DNA of 6,580 bases from Acidobacteriaceae bacterium (GTDB lineage: Bacteria > Acidobacteriota > Terriglobia > Terriglobales > Acidobacteriaceae). Within the stretch, counting starts at the first letter, position 1. Every line of letters begins with the position of its first letter. Shown here piece after piece: positions 1 through 5,684 of the stretch. The position numbers and the translations under genes are program-made. The notes beneath the pieces were generated by a model that did not search any database, was not told the DNA's origin, and saw only the letters and a list, made by a program, of their open reading frames with translations. Where the stretch lies: the NCBI GenBank assembly GCA_003162495.1, contig PMOF01000143.1:1331-7910 (forward strand), read 5' to 3'.

Positions 1-835
1 GCGCCAGCGCCTTCTGAATCCCCGCCTCCACCAGCGGCGCCATGATCGCGTAGCCGGCCGGGAGCGGATGCACCCCATCGCGGCTCAGCGAGGGGGGCAG
101 CCCGTCGCGCTCGTCCTTCATGGCCGAGTGGAAGTCGACGTAGACATCGCCTTTTTCCGCTGCGTATGCCTTGATCCACGCGTTCAGGGTGTCGATCTTC
201 GGAGCAGGTTCCAGTCCCCGCTGCCACGGATAATCGAATGCCGGCAAGATCGAGCACAGCACCACGCGGATGTGATTGGCCTCGGCCAGTTCGGCCATCG
301 ACGCCATGTAGCCTTCAATCTCTGCCGGCGTCTCGGGGCCGGTGTTGCCGGCAATGTCGTTGGTGCCGGCAAGAATGACCACCACTTTGGGTTTCAGGTC
401 GATCACGTCCTGGCGAAAGCGCAGCACCATCTGCGGCGTGGTCTGCCCGCTGATGCCGCGGTTGATGTACGGCTTGCCGGCAAAGGAGCCCGCCGGCCCA
501 TCGAAGTGCCACGCCTCCGTAATCGAGTCGCCCATGAACACCACGCGGTTCTCGCCAGCCGCAGGCGGCCCCAGCTTGGCGTCCGCATCTTTGAATCGCG
601 CCAGCCACGGAAAATCGGAGAGCATCAGCTCATCGTGCTTGCGCCAATAGTCGTTGTCGGGATGACCGGATGCCGTGGTCTTAGCGGCTGCGGGCGCGGG
701 TGCAACCATGACGGGCGGCGGGGCATTGGTCTCCGGCACACTTGCCGGCTCCTGGGCCGTGAGCTGGAGCGGAACAAACAACCCGGCCAGCAGGCCGGCA
801 GCGAACAAAGTATGGCGCGCTACGATTCGATTCAT
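1..835 (-). CDS. Secreted SGNH/GDSL-family hydrolase (esterase-like), 3' end cut by the window edge
   Basis: This is a serine hydrolase of the SGNH (GDSL) superfamily, which removes acyl groups from lipids, sugars or polysaccharides; the substrate cannot be read from the sequence. There are 278 codons before the left edge, with no stop seen. Residues 1-27 are a signal peptide (basic start, hydrophobic core, likely cut at LTA-QE), so it should act in the periplasm or outside. A Pro/Ala-rich linker follows (about 30-55). Block I is GDSIT with the nucleophile Ser104, block II is RGISGQTT with Gly127, block III is GTND with Asn159, and block V is DGVH with Asp253 and His256. All catalytic and oxyanion residues are present. 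The last visible residues look like the usual C-terminal helix, so probably only a few codons are missing. The ATG at 835 is supported by GGGAG at 845-849, 9 nt upstream. Family assignment is firm; substrate unknown. Confidence 0.93.
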   Translation of the reverse strand, partial: MNRIVARHTLFAAGLLAGLFVPLQLTAQEPASVPETNAPPPVMVAPAPAAAKTTASGHPDNDYWRKHDELMLSDFPWLARFKDADAKLGPPAAGENRVVFMGDSITEAWHFDGPAGSFAGKPYINRGISGQTTPQMVLRFRQDVIDLKPKVVVILAGTNDIAGNTGPETPAEIEGYMASMAELAEANHIRVVLCSILPAFDYPWQRGLEPAPKIDTLNAWIKAYAAEKGDVYVDFHSAMKDERDGLPPSLSRDGVHPLPAGYAIMAPLVEAGIQKALA

Positions 836-1028
836 TTTGAATTTCTCCCTGCCCTAATTTCCATTGTCAGCCGTGATCGATTCTCGACCGCTAATTCGGG
901 CCCTCGATTTCTCTCCCCGATCCCGACCCCTGATTGTAGGCAATCTGCCGGCAGCCGGGCACGCCTTTTCCACAATAAGGCACCGGACCTGCACCGCGGC
1001 GACTCGCAGCCTGGTGCGCTAGGCTTGA

Positions 1029-1793
1029 ATGCAGATGAGCGTTTGCACAATTTGCGATGGAGTCGGGCTGGTCCGGGTGGTGAACGAGGGCGGCCAATGG
1101 GTTTCCCGCGCCTGCGAGTGCCAGGAGATGGCGCGCGAAGAGCGCCGCCTGGCTGCGGCGCACATCCCCGAGCGTTACCGCCACTACACTATGGACGGCT
1201 ACGAGACGGCATTTCGCGGCGCTGACCCCTCGCTGGGCCGCGCGCACCTGACCGCGCGCAAATTTGTGGATGCTTACCCGGTCGATACGGGCGGCAAAGG
1301 CTTGCTGTTTACCGGCTCCATCGGCGTGGGCAAAACCCACCTTGCTGTTGGGGTGCTGCGACGCCTGGTACAGGAACGCGGGGTCAAGGGACTGTTCTGC
1401 GACTATCGCGAGCTGCTCAAGAATATCCAGAACAGCTACAACCCGCTGGTGCATACCACAGAGCTGGAACTGCTGAAGCCGGTCTTTGCAGCGGAGGTGC
1501 TGGTGCTGGACGATCTGGGCGCGCAGAAGCCCAATGAGTGGGTCTGGGATACGGTCGCGCTGGTGCTGAATACCCGCTACAACGACAAGCAGACTACGCT
1601 GATCACCACCAACTATCCTGACCTGGCGGCCGGCGGCGGCGGCTTGACCGACCCCGAACGCGCAGCCCGCGAACCCACGCTCGGCGACCGCATTGGAGAC
1701 CGCATGCGTTCCCGCCTGGCTGAGATGTGCGTGCGCGTCGAAATGACCGGCGAAGACTTCCGCCAGACCGTCAAGCGGGCTCGATTCGGGTGA
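1029..1793 (+). CDS. DnaC/IstB-type AAA+ ATPase, putative replicative helicase loader
   Basis: This 254-residue cytoplasmic ATPase belongs to the DnaC/DnaI/IstB group, whose members load the replicative helicase or assist IS21 transposition. An N-terminal motif C6-x2-C9 ... C29-x-C31 looks like a zinc-binding knuckle. The AAA+ core follows: Walker A GSIGVGKT at 96-103, Walker B VLVLDD with Asp161/Asp162, a sensor-1 Asn195 in TTNY, and a C-terminal GDRMRSRL segment (223-230) where the arginine finger (Arg229) is expected. Length fits DnaC (about 245). No IstA transposase or phage gene is adjacent, so a chromosomal helicase-loader role is favoured, by inference. A glycine run (201-205) sits in a loop after sensor 1. 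The start is uncertain: ATG 1029 has only a weak AGG 5 nt upstream, and ATG 1035 (residue 3) is equally possible. The gene is divergent from the SGNH hydrolase. Confidence 0.9.
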   Translation: MQMSVCTICDGVGLVRVVNEGGQWVSRACECQEMAREERRLAAAHIPERYRHYTMDGYETAFRGADPSLGRAHLTARKFVDAYPVDTGGKGLLFTGSIGVGKTHLAVGVLRRLVQERGVKGLFCDYRELLKNIQNSYNPLVHTTELELLKPVFAAEVLVLDDLGAQKPNEWVWDTVALVLNTRYNDKQTTLITTNYPDLAAGGGGLTDPERAAREPTLGDRIGDRMRSRLAEMCVRVEMTGEDFRQTVKRARFG

Positions 1794-1806
1794 CCACCTG
1801 CGGTGG
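1794..1806 (+). other. Short hairpin directly after the ATPase stop codon
   Basis: CCACC and GGTGG form a 5-bp stem with a 3-nt TGC loop, beginning on the base after the TGA of the ATPase gene. It may form in the 3' end of that mRNA, alone or with the larger hairpin at 1839-1863. No T-run follows, so it is not a standard intrinsic terminator. Confidence 0.35.
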
Positions 1807-1838
1807 GGCAGCCGGCGCGATCGCTGTCCGTTTCCTGC

Positions 1839-1863
1839 GCTGCCGGTTTCACTGCCCGGCAGC
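1839..1863. terminator. Candidate bidirectional terminator hairpin between convergent genes
   Basis: GCTGCCGG (1839-1846) pairs perfectly with CCGGCAGC (1856-1863) around a 9-nt loop. It sits in the gap between the ATPase gene (plus) and the small unknown gene (minus), and its outer base is the last base of the latter's stop codon. Being symmetrical, it could act on transcripts from both sides. Neither strand has a T-run after it, so termination is inferred from position and stem strength only. Confidence 0.45.
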
Positions 1864-2129
1864 TACGATCCCAGATAAGCAACTACTTCGTCGCTCAGTG
1901 GAAGGTCCGTTACAACTTCATGAAGGTCTGGCGTTGCAAGGTATTTTTCAACTACCGCATCTGGTAACTTCAGACGCAGTTTCAAATCCACAGCCAGATC
2001 CGCTTTCGAAGTATAACGTCGGGCTCCCATCGCGCTGCATCCGCCGCGGCGATGGAACAGGGCAATTGCGATTTGGAAAGGCTGCGATGCATCTTTCATG
2101 TCGTCTACGAAGACGGCGTAATTCTGCAT
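1863..2129 (-). CDS. Small protein of unknown function (88 residues)
   Basis: I do not recognise this protein. It has no signal peptide and no membrane segment, so it is probably a soluble cytoplasmic protein. The N-terminal part reads MQNYAVFVDDMKDA, followed by a basic patch HRRGG (26-30). The second half is rich in leucine, valine and acidic residues and probably helical; it contains two similar blocks, LPDAVVEKYL (55-64) and LSDEVVAYL (78-86). The ATG at 2129 is chosen because GAGGTG lies 5 nt upstream; the frame stays open 18 codons further, to an ATG at 2183, without a comparable binding site. G+C is about 51% (122 of the 240 bases 1861-2100), clearly below the neighbouring ATPase gene, so it may be recently gained or fast-evolving. 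It is convergent with the ATPase and co-directional with the peptidase gene upstream, 274 nt away. Confidence 0.6.
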   Translation of the reverse strand: MQNYAVFVDDMKDASQPFQIAIALFHRRGGCSAMGARRYTSKADLAVDLKLRLKLPDAVVEKYLATPDLHEVVTDLPLSDEVVAYLGS

Positions 2130-2134
2130 AGAAA

Positions 2135-2140
2135 CACCTC
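2135..2140 (-). promoter_or_regulatory. Ribosome binding site GAGGTG of the 88-residue gene
   Basis: The minus strand reads GAGGTG, then 5 nt, then ATG (2129). This near-consensus site decides the start in favour of the 88-residue product over the 106-residue one beginning at 2183. Confidence 0.6.
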
Positions 2141-2157
2141 GTGGGGTGAGTCTATCG
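2140..2157 (-). repeat. Imperfect direct repeat, gene-proximal copy
   Basis: On the minus strand this reads CGATAGACTCACCCCACG and matches the copy at 2261-2279 with two substitutions and one inserted base. It ends beside the ribosome binding site of the small gene, so it lies in the leader or promoter region. Two copies 121 bp apart could be operator sites; no protein partner can be named. Confidence 0.45.
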
Positions 2158-2260
2158 CGTTGCGAAGTCCACACGTAGTCCAACTTGTATGTGGGCGAAC
2201 CTTCTTAGTAATCTCATCTCGACTGCCCAAAAGGCTCTTTGGCAAGGTTCGGGATCGATG

Positions 2261-2279
2261 CATGAGGTGAGTCTGATCG
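2261..2279 (-). repeat. Imperfect direct repeat, distal copy
   Basis: On the minus strand this reads CGATCAGACTCACCTCATG, the partner of the copy at 2140-2157. A TTCG lies just before the CGAT in both copies (4 or 5 bases apart), so the similarity may extend over nearly 28 nt. It lies in the gene-free stretch upstream of the small unknown gene. Confidence 0.45.
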
Positions 2280-2325
2280 AACCGAACTTCACTGAACGAG
2301 GGCTGGCAGGAGGACCGTTGCGAAT

Positions 2326-2360
2326 CCCACCCTTGCGATTGAAGAAATCGCAAGGATGGG
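2326..2360 (-). terminator. Strong 15-bp hairpin downstream of the prolyl oligopeptidase gene
   Basis: Bases 2326-2340 pair with 2346-2360 around a 5-nt loop. There is one non-Watson-Crick position (2330/2356), which reads C-A on the plus strand but becomes a G-U wobble in RNA copied from the minus strand. The fold is therefore fully paired in the transcript of the peptidase gene, whose stop codon lies 43 nt before it. It may end or stabilise that mRNA. No U-run follows, so a classic intrinsic terminator is not shown; the element may instead be a dispersed palindromic repeat, since its right arm runs into the TGGGGCACCC motif. Confidence 0.55.
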
Positions 2361-2366
2361 GCACCC
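2352..2366 (+). repeat. TGGGGCACCC-containing repeat unit, copy 1
   Basis: AAGGATGGGGCACCC matches the second unit 31 bp downstream at 13 of 15 positions. Its first part overlaps the right arm of the hairpin at 2326-2360. I recall the GGGTGCCCCA/TGGGGCACCC core as common between genes in Acidobacteriaceae genomes; the multi-copy status cannot be tested here. Confidence 0.5.
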
Positions 2367-2382
2367 ACATTGCTGCTGGGTC

Positions 2383-2397
2383 AAGCGTGGGGCACCC
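2383..2397 (+). repeat. TGGGGCACCC-containing repeat unit, copy 2
   Basis: AAGCGTGGGGCACCC is the second unit and ends 6 nt before the stop codon of the minus-strand peptidase gene. The segment between the two units can form a small stem, ACCCA (2363-2367) with TGGGT (2377-2381). Confidence 0.5.
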
Positions 2398-2403
2398 GGC
2401 AGC

Positions 2404-4560
2404 TCAATCCATCAGCTTCATCATTAGATAGGTGAAATATTCGGCACGCGTCCGCGCTTCCTGCTTGTTATCCGCGCCGGCGCCGTGCCCACCCTCGGTG
2501 ATCTCGTCATACAGAAACGGCTCGTGAAACTCCTCCATGCGGGCCGCAAATTTGCGCGCATGCACCGGTCCCACGCGGTCGTCCTTGGTGGTAGTAAAGA
2601 TCAGCGGCTCCGGATAATGCACATCAGGCTTCAGTTGGTTATAAGGCGAAATGGAGGCCAGAAAGGCCCGCTCCTCAGGCACCGAGACCGACCCGTACTC
2701 GCCCACCCACGATGCGCCTGCCGACAAATGCTCAAACGCCAGCATGTCCAGCAGCGGCACCTGGATCACCACGGCTTTCCACATCTCCGGGTGCTGGGTG
2801 AACTCGACGCCCATCAGCAGGCCGCCATTCGATCCGCCCATGATCCCCAGCCTGCGCGACGAGGTGATCTTGCGCGTCACCAGATCCCCGGCCACCGCGT
2901 AGAAGTCGTCGTAAATCCGCTGCCGGTGGGTCTTGAGCCCAGCCTCATGCCAGGCCGGGCCAAACTCGCCGCCGCCGCGGATATTGGCCAGCACGAAAAC
3001 GCCCCCGTGCTCCAGCCACAGCTTTCCCATCACCGGGGAGTAGCCTGGGGTCTCGGAGAGCTGGAACCCGCCATAGGCGGTCAGCAGCGTGGGATTGGAT
3101 CCGTCATCTTTCATATCCTTGCGATGCACCACAAAGTAGGGCACCCTGGTCCCATCTTTTGAGGTTGCCTCCAACTGCTCCACAACATCAGCGCTCGAAT
3201 CAAACAGCGGCTTCTGCGACTTGGCCAGAGCGAACGACCTATTTGCCGCATCGCCCAGCCACAGCGAGGTCGGGGTTAGAAAACCAGTCAGGGCCACAAA
3301 AAATCGGTCATCCGTGTGGCTGGCCGTTACAATCCCGACCGTCTGATTTTCCGGCACCTGAAGCCGCTCCTGTGTCCACTGGCCACCGCTGCCAAATGTG
3401 TATACGTAGGCGCGCCCCTGTACATGTTCGAGGGTAGTCAGGACCAGGTGGTTCCTGGTGACCGCCACCTCCTGTTCAAACTCCTGAGCGGTGGGCGCGA
3501 ACACCACGATAGGCTTCAAGTGCGCCGGATCCTTTTCAACCGCGTCCAGCGCCAGCGAAACCACTGACCCCTGCGCAAAGGAATGCGTCTGTCCCTCAGG
3601 CGTCCAATCCTCATTCAGCGTAACCAGCAACTGACCGCTCAGCAGGCCATTCACTTCGGACTTCAACGGCAGGGCCAGCTTCTTTGCCCCGCTCGGCAAC
3701 AGCAGGAAGTTCTCTTCCTCAAAGGTGGTGCGGCTACGCCCCAGAATCACGGCGCGATGGCCTTGCCCGTCATAGAACACGTGGGCTTCGTCGCCATACC
3801 CGTTGTCTTTGGTATCTCCGCGAAACACTTCTTTGGAAGATTCCAGCGGCTGGCCGCGCTTCCATTCCCGTATCGTGATCGGGTAACCGGCCTCGCTCAT
3901 GGTGCCCGGACCCCAATCGCGCGAAATCAGCAGCGTGTCCTTGTCCGCCCAGGCCACTCCCTGCTTGCCGCGCGGCAGCACAAATCCACCCTCGACAAAC
4001 TTGCCCGTCTTCAGGTTCATCTCACGCAGGGTAATCGCGTCCTCACCGCCTGCCGAGAGCCCCACCAGGCACAGTTCATTATCGGGCTGCAGGCAATCCA
4101 GCCCCTTGCCAACCCAGCTCTGCTTGTCCTCTTTTGAGAGTGCATCGTAGTCCAGCACCGTCTCCCACTTCGGCTCAGCGGTCAGATAATCCTTGAGCGT
4201 GGTGCGGCGCACGATTCCCCGTACGTGCTCGGCATCGCGCCATGTGTTGTAGACCACGCCGTCGCGAAACTGCGGCATCGCCAACCGTTCCGGAGACTCC
4301 AGCACCTTCAGTGCGTCGGCCTCGAGAGGCGCAAAGTGACTGTCCTTCTCGAGCACCGCCGCCGTCCGGGCGTTCTCTGCATTCACCCAGGCCATTGGCC
4401 GCTCACCGTGGATATCTTCCAGCCAGGTGTACTGATCCGGCTGCTCCGGATTTGACTGTTGAGCGCCCGCAGGCAGCGCCCCGGTTGACGTCGATGCAGC
4501 CGTCATTGCGATGAATGCCGCCGCCAGACGCGCGGTCTCTTTTGTCCAAGACAAGCTCAA
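2404..4560 (-). CDS. Secreted prolyl oligopeptidase-family serine peptidase (S9A-like)
   Basis: This 718-residue enzyme should cleave short peptides after proline or related residues. Residues 1-33 form a signal peptide (likely cut at AGA-QQ), indicating export, unlike classical cytosolic prolyl oligopeptidases. WLED at 46-49 opens the family's N-terminal region, and a beta-propeller domain runs to roughly residue 460. The alpha/beta-hydrolase domain follows, with YGGF (Tyr496, the oxyanion tyrosine), NIRGGGEFG (526-534), GGSNGG with nucleophile Ser577, DDRV with Asp660 and the substrate-binding Arg662, and GGHG with His692. All catalytic residues are present, so it looks active. The TTG start at 4560 is chosen because AGGAG lies 8 nt upstream and the protein then begins exactly with the signal peptide; the upstream in-frame ATG at 4662 would add 34 Arg/Pro-rich residues that spoil it. 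Family certain; substrate range and final location inferred. Confidence 0.95.
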   Translation of the reverse strand: MSLSWTKETARLAAAFIAMTAASTSTGALPAGAQQSNPEQPDQYTWLEDIHGERPMAWVNAENARTAAVLEKDSHFAPLEADALKVLESPERLAMPQFRDGVVYNTWRDAEHVRGIVRRTTLKDYLTAEPKWETVLDYDALSKEDKQSWVGKGLDCLQPDNELCLVGLSAGGEDAITLREMNLKTGKFVEGGFVLPRGKQGVAWADKDTLLISRDWGPGTMSEAGYPITIREWKRGQPLESSKEVFRGDTKDNGYGDEAHVFYDGQGHRAVILGRSRTTFEEENFLLLPSGAKKLALPLKSEVNGLLSGQLLVTLNEDWTPEGQTHSFAQGSVVSLALDAVEKDPAHLKPIVVFAPTAQEFEQEVAVTRNHLVLTTLEHVQGRAYVYTFGSGGQWTQERLQVPENQTVGIVTASHTDDRFFVALTGFLTPTSLWLGDAANRSFALAKSQKPLFDSSADVVEQLEATSKDGTRVPYFVVHRKDMKDDGSNPTLLTAYGGFQLSETPGYSPVMGKLWLEHGGVFVLANIRGGGEFGPAWHEAGLKTHRQRIYDDFYAVAGDLVTRKITSSRRLGIMGGSNGGLLMGVEFTQHPEMWKAVVIQVPLLDMLAFEHLSAGASWVGEYGSVSVPEERAFLASISPYNQLKPDVHYPEPLIFTTTKDDRVGPVHARKFAARMEEFHEPFLYDEITEGGHGAGADNKQEARTRAEYFTYLMMKLMD

Positions 4561-4568
4561 AACACACA

Positions 4569-4573
4569 CTCCT
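4569..4573 (-). promoter_or_regulatory. Ribosome binding site AGGAG that sets the TTG start of the peptidase
   Basis: The minus strand reads GAGAGGAG, then 8 nt (counted from AGGAG), then TTG at 4560. The GTG at 4569 overlaps the AGGAG itself and so cannot be served by it. A second TTG at 4554 is a weaker alternative at 14 nt spacing. Confidence 0.65.
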
Positions 4574-4735
4574 CTCACCCGCTTCCGGGGCCAGGGCTTT
4601 AGCCGTTCTATGGTACGCGAGGGATATGGCGCGACTTTCTCCCGGAGCCAGACGCCGTGCACGCGCGCCGCGCATTTGCGGCCCTGGTTTCACGTTCAGG
4701 AAGCATATCAACAGACCATCCACAGGTGTATCGTT

Positions 4736-4743
4736 TAGATAAT
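4736..4743 (+). promoter_or_regulatory. Possible -10 element of the DUF1648 gene
   Basis: TAGATAAT lies 22 nt before the ATG at 4766 and resembles a -10 box, with a plausible short leader holding the ribosome binding site. No good -35 hexamer is visible at 16-18 nt upstream, so the call is tentative. The 205-nt gap at 4561-4765 must hold promoters for both divergent genes. Confidence 0.25.
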
Positions 4744-4765
4744 AGACCACGTCAGGAAGGATTCC

Positions 4766-5260
4766 ATGCGCAAGATATTGGAAGCGATTAGCCTGGGAGC
4801 CCTGGCCGTCTTATTCTGGATCACTTTGCGCACCCTTTACGGACCCGAGCGGCTGCCGGACCGGATTCCCACTCACTTCGATCTGGTAGGCAGACCGAAC
4901 GGATGGGGCTCACCCTCGGCCTTGCTGCTGTTGCCGTTGGTGGCCCTGGCGATTTATCTGGGCATCACGCTGACGTCGCGTTTTCCTGCGGTCTTCCACT
5001 ACCCAGTCCGCGTGACGCCGCAAAACCGTCCCCGTCTGCAAGCGCTCTCAGTGCGAATGATTGTCAGTCTGAAGGCGGAACTGATGTGCCTGTTTGCCTG
5101 GATTCAATGGTCCATTGTGGGGGCGGTGCGGAACGGCAGCGGCAGCCTTTCTCTGGCCCTTGTACCGGTATCTCTGGTGGCAGTTTTTGCGACCGTCGGC
5201 TGGCATCTCGTGGCCATGCTCCGGGCAGCGTCCCCCGGCTCAAACTCCCAAGCCAAATAA
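4766..5260 (+). CDS. DUF1648 domain integral membrane protein
   Basis: This is a 164-residue inner-membrane protein. The segment after the first helix, LPDRIPTHFDLVGRPNGWGS (30-49), carries the DUF1648 hallmark: proline-rich IP.HF, then G and N/G residues. Hydrophobic stretches suggest four membrane helices at about 4-22, 50-70, 98-121 and 128-151, and the C-terminus is short and polar. DUF1648 occurs in SdpI-like immunity proteins and in many uncharacterised membrane proteins. This one is shorter than SdpI and has no toxin partner next to it, so an immunity role is not supported. The ATG is preceded by GGAAGGA (4755-4761). It is divergent from the peptidase gene and convergent with the small gene at 5307-5453. 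Function unknown. Confidence 0.87.
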   Translation: MRKILEAISLGALAVLFWITLRTLYGPERLPDRIPTHFDLVGRPNGWGSPSALLLLPLVALAIYLGITLTSRFPAVFHYPVRVTPQNRPRLQALSVRMIVSLKAELMCLFAWIQWSIVGAVRNGSGSLSLALVPVSLVAVFATVGWHLVAMLRAASPGSNSQAK

Positions 5261-5306
5261 TCTTGCAGACATCGCCCAATTTTCCCGGTTCCCGCTCATC
5301 AGGCGA

Positions 5307-5453
5307 TCAATATGCCCAAAGGCTGCCCAGCAGCAGCAGCGCGACGGCAATGGTCACCACCTGGTAAGTCAGCTCATCCAGCGTGCGGGGCTGTGTGGAA
5401 TCTGCATGGGGCGCGGACGTGGAGGCGGATGCGATTTTGGATGAGGGCTGCAT
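5307..5453 (-). CDS. Possible 48-residue tail-anchored membrane protein
   Basis: I do not recognise a named family. The reading frame from ATG 5453 gives a polar, Ser/Ala/Thr-rich N-terminal half, then RTLDELTYQ, then a hydrophobic stretch VVTIAVALLLLGSLWAY ending at the stop. That is a single membrane helix at the extreme C-terminus, as in tail-anchored or very small membrane proteins. AAGG lies about 9 nt before the ATG. The frame stays open upstream to an ATG at 5594, but the added residues look non-coding in style. The gene is convergent with the DUF1648 gene (46 nt between stops). It may be real because the helix has proper charge flanking and a clean end, but a 48-codon frame in G+C-rich DNA can arise by chance. 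Confidence 0.5.
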   Translation of the reverse strand: MQPSSKIASASTSAPHADSTQPRTLDELTYQVVTIAVALLLLGSLWAY

Positions 5454-5672
5454 CGAGGACTGCCTTTCAGTGCCTTTCGGCAAGGGATACGGTAGAGAGA
5501 CGATGCCGGTTCCCTGCGCGCTTGCGTTCTTAGACGCTTCACATGTGTCGTGGATTCCAAAGATTGCAGTCGATAAAAATTCTGACGCACACAATGTCTA
5601 TCGGCCAATTTCCAGAAAGCGTGTTCTCCATAACAGAACGGGGGATGCCGGGCGATTCCTTCGGGGACGGTG

Positions 5673-5678
5673 TAAAAT
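5673..5678 (+). promoter_or_regulatory. Candidate -10 box placing transcription start at the GTG of the DUF2393-like gene
   Basis: TAAAAT matches the TANNNT pattern of a -10 box and ends 6 nt before the GTG at 5685. Transcription would then start at or next to the start codon, giving a leaderless mRNA. The TAA at 5673-5675 is also an in-frame stop, so the coding region cannot begin further upstream. No ribosome binding site lies at normal distance (only GGTG, 12 nt away). No convincing -35 box is seen. Confidence 0.4.
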
Positions 5679-5684
5679 CCGCTG

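Noticed and set aside
68..1225. Long plus-strand open frame of 385 codons
   Set aside because: It is antisense to the SGNH hydrolase and runs into the ATPase gene out of frame. The translation is Arg/His/Gly-rich without motifs, typical of a G+C-rich shadow frame.
891..1454. Minus-strand open frame of 187 codons opposite the ATPase gene
   Set aside because: The plus-strand frame has complete AAA+ motifs; the antisense product shows no recognisable domain.
1029..1793. Reading the ATPase as IstB of an IS21 element
   Set aside because: No istA, terminal inverted repeats or target duplications are visible in the window.
2485..4137. Several plus-strand frames of 60-225 codons opposite the prolyl oligopeptidase
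   Set aside because: They lie entirely inside a gene with an intact catalytic triad and show the usual antisense composition.
4403..4750. Minus-strand frame of 115 codons over the start of the peptidase
   Set aside because: It overlaps the signal peptide coding region in another frame, and has no good ribosome binding site or motif.
4766..5260. Reading the DUF1648 protein as an SdpI-type toxin immunity protein
   Set aside because: DUF1648 is shared with SdpI, but this protein is shorter and no toxin or ArsR-type regulator lies next to it.
5269..5307. ATCGCC/GGCGAT pair between the DUF1648 gene and the small convergent gene as a terminator
   Set aside because: The 6-bp stem has a loop of roughly 27 nt, too weak to support.
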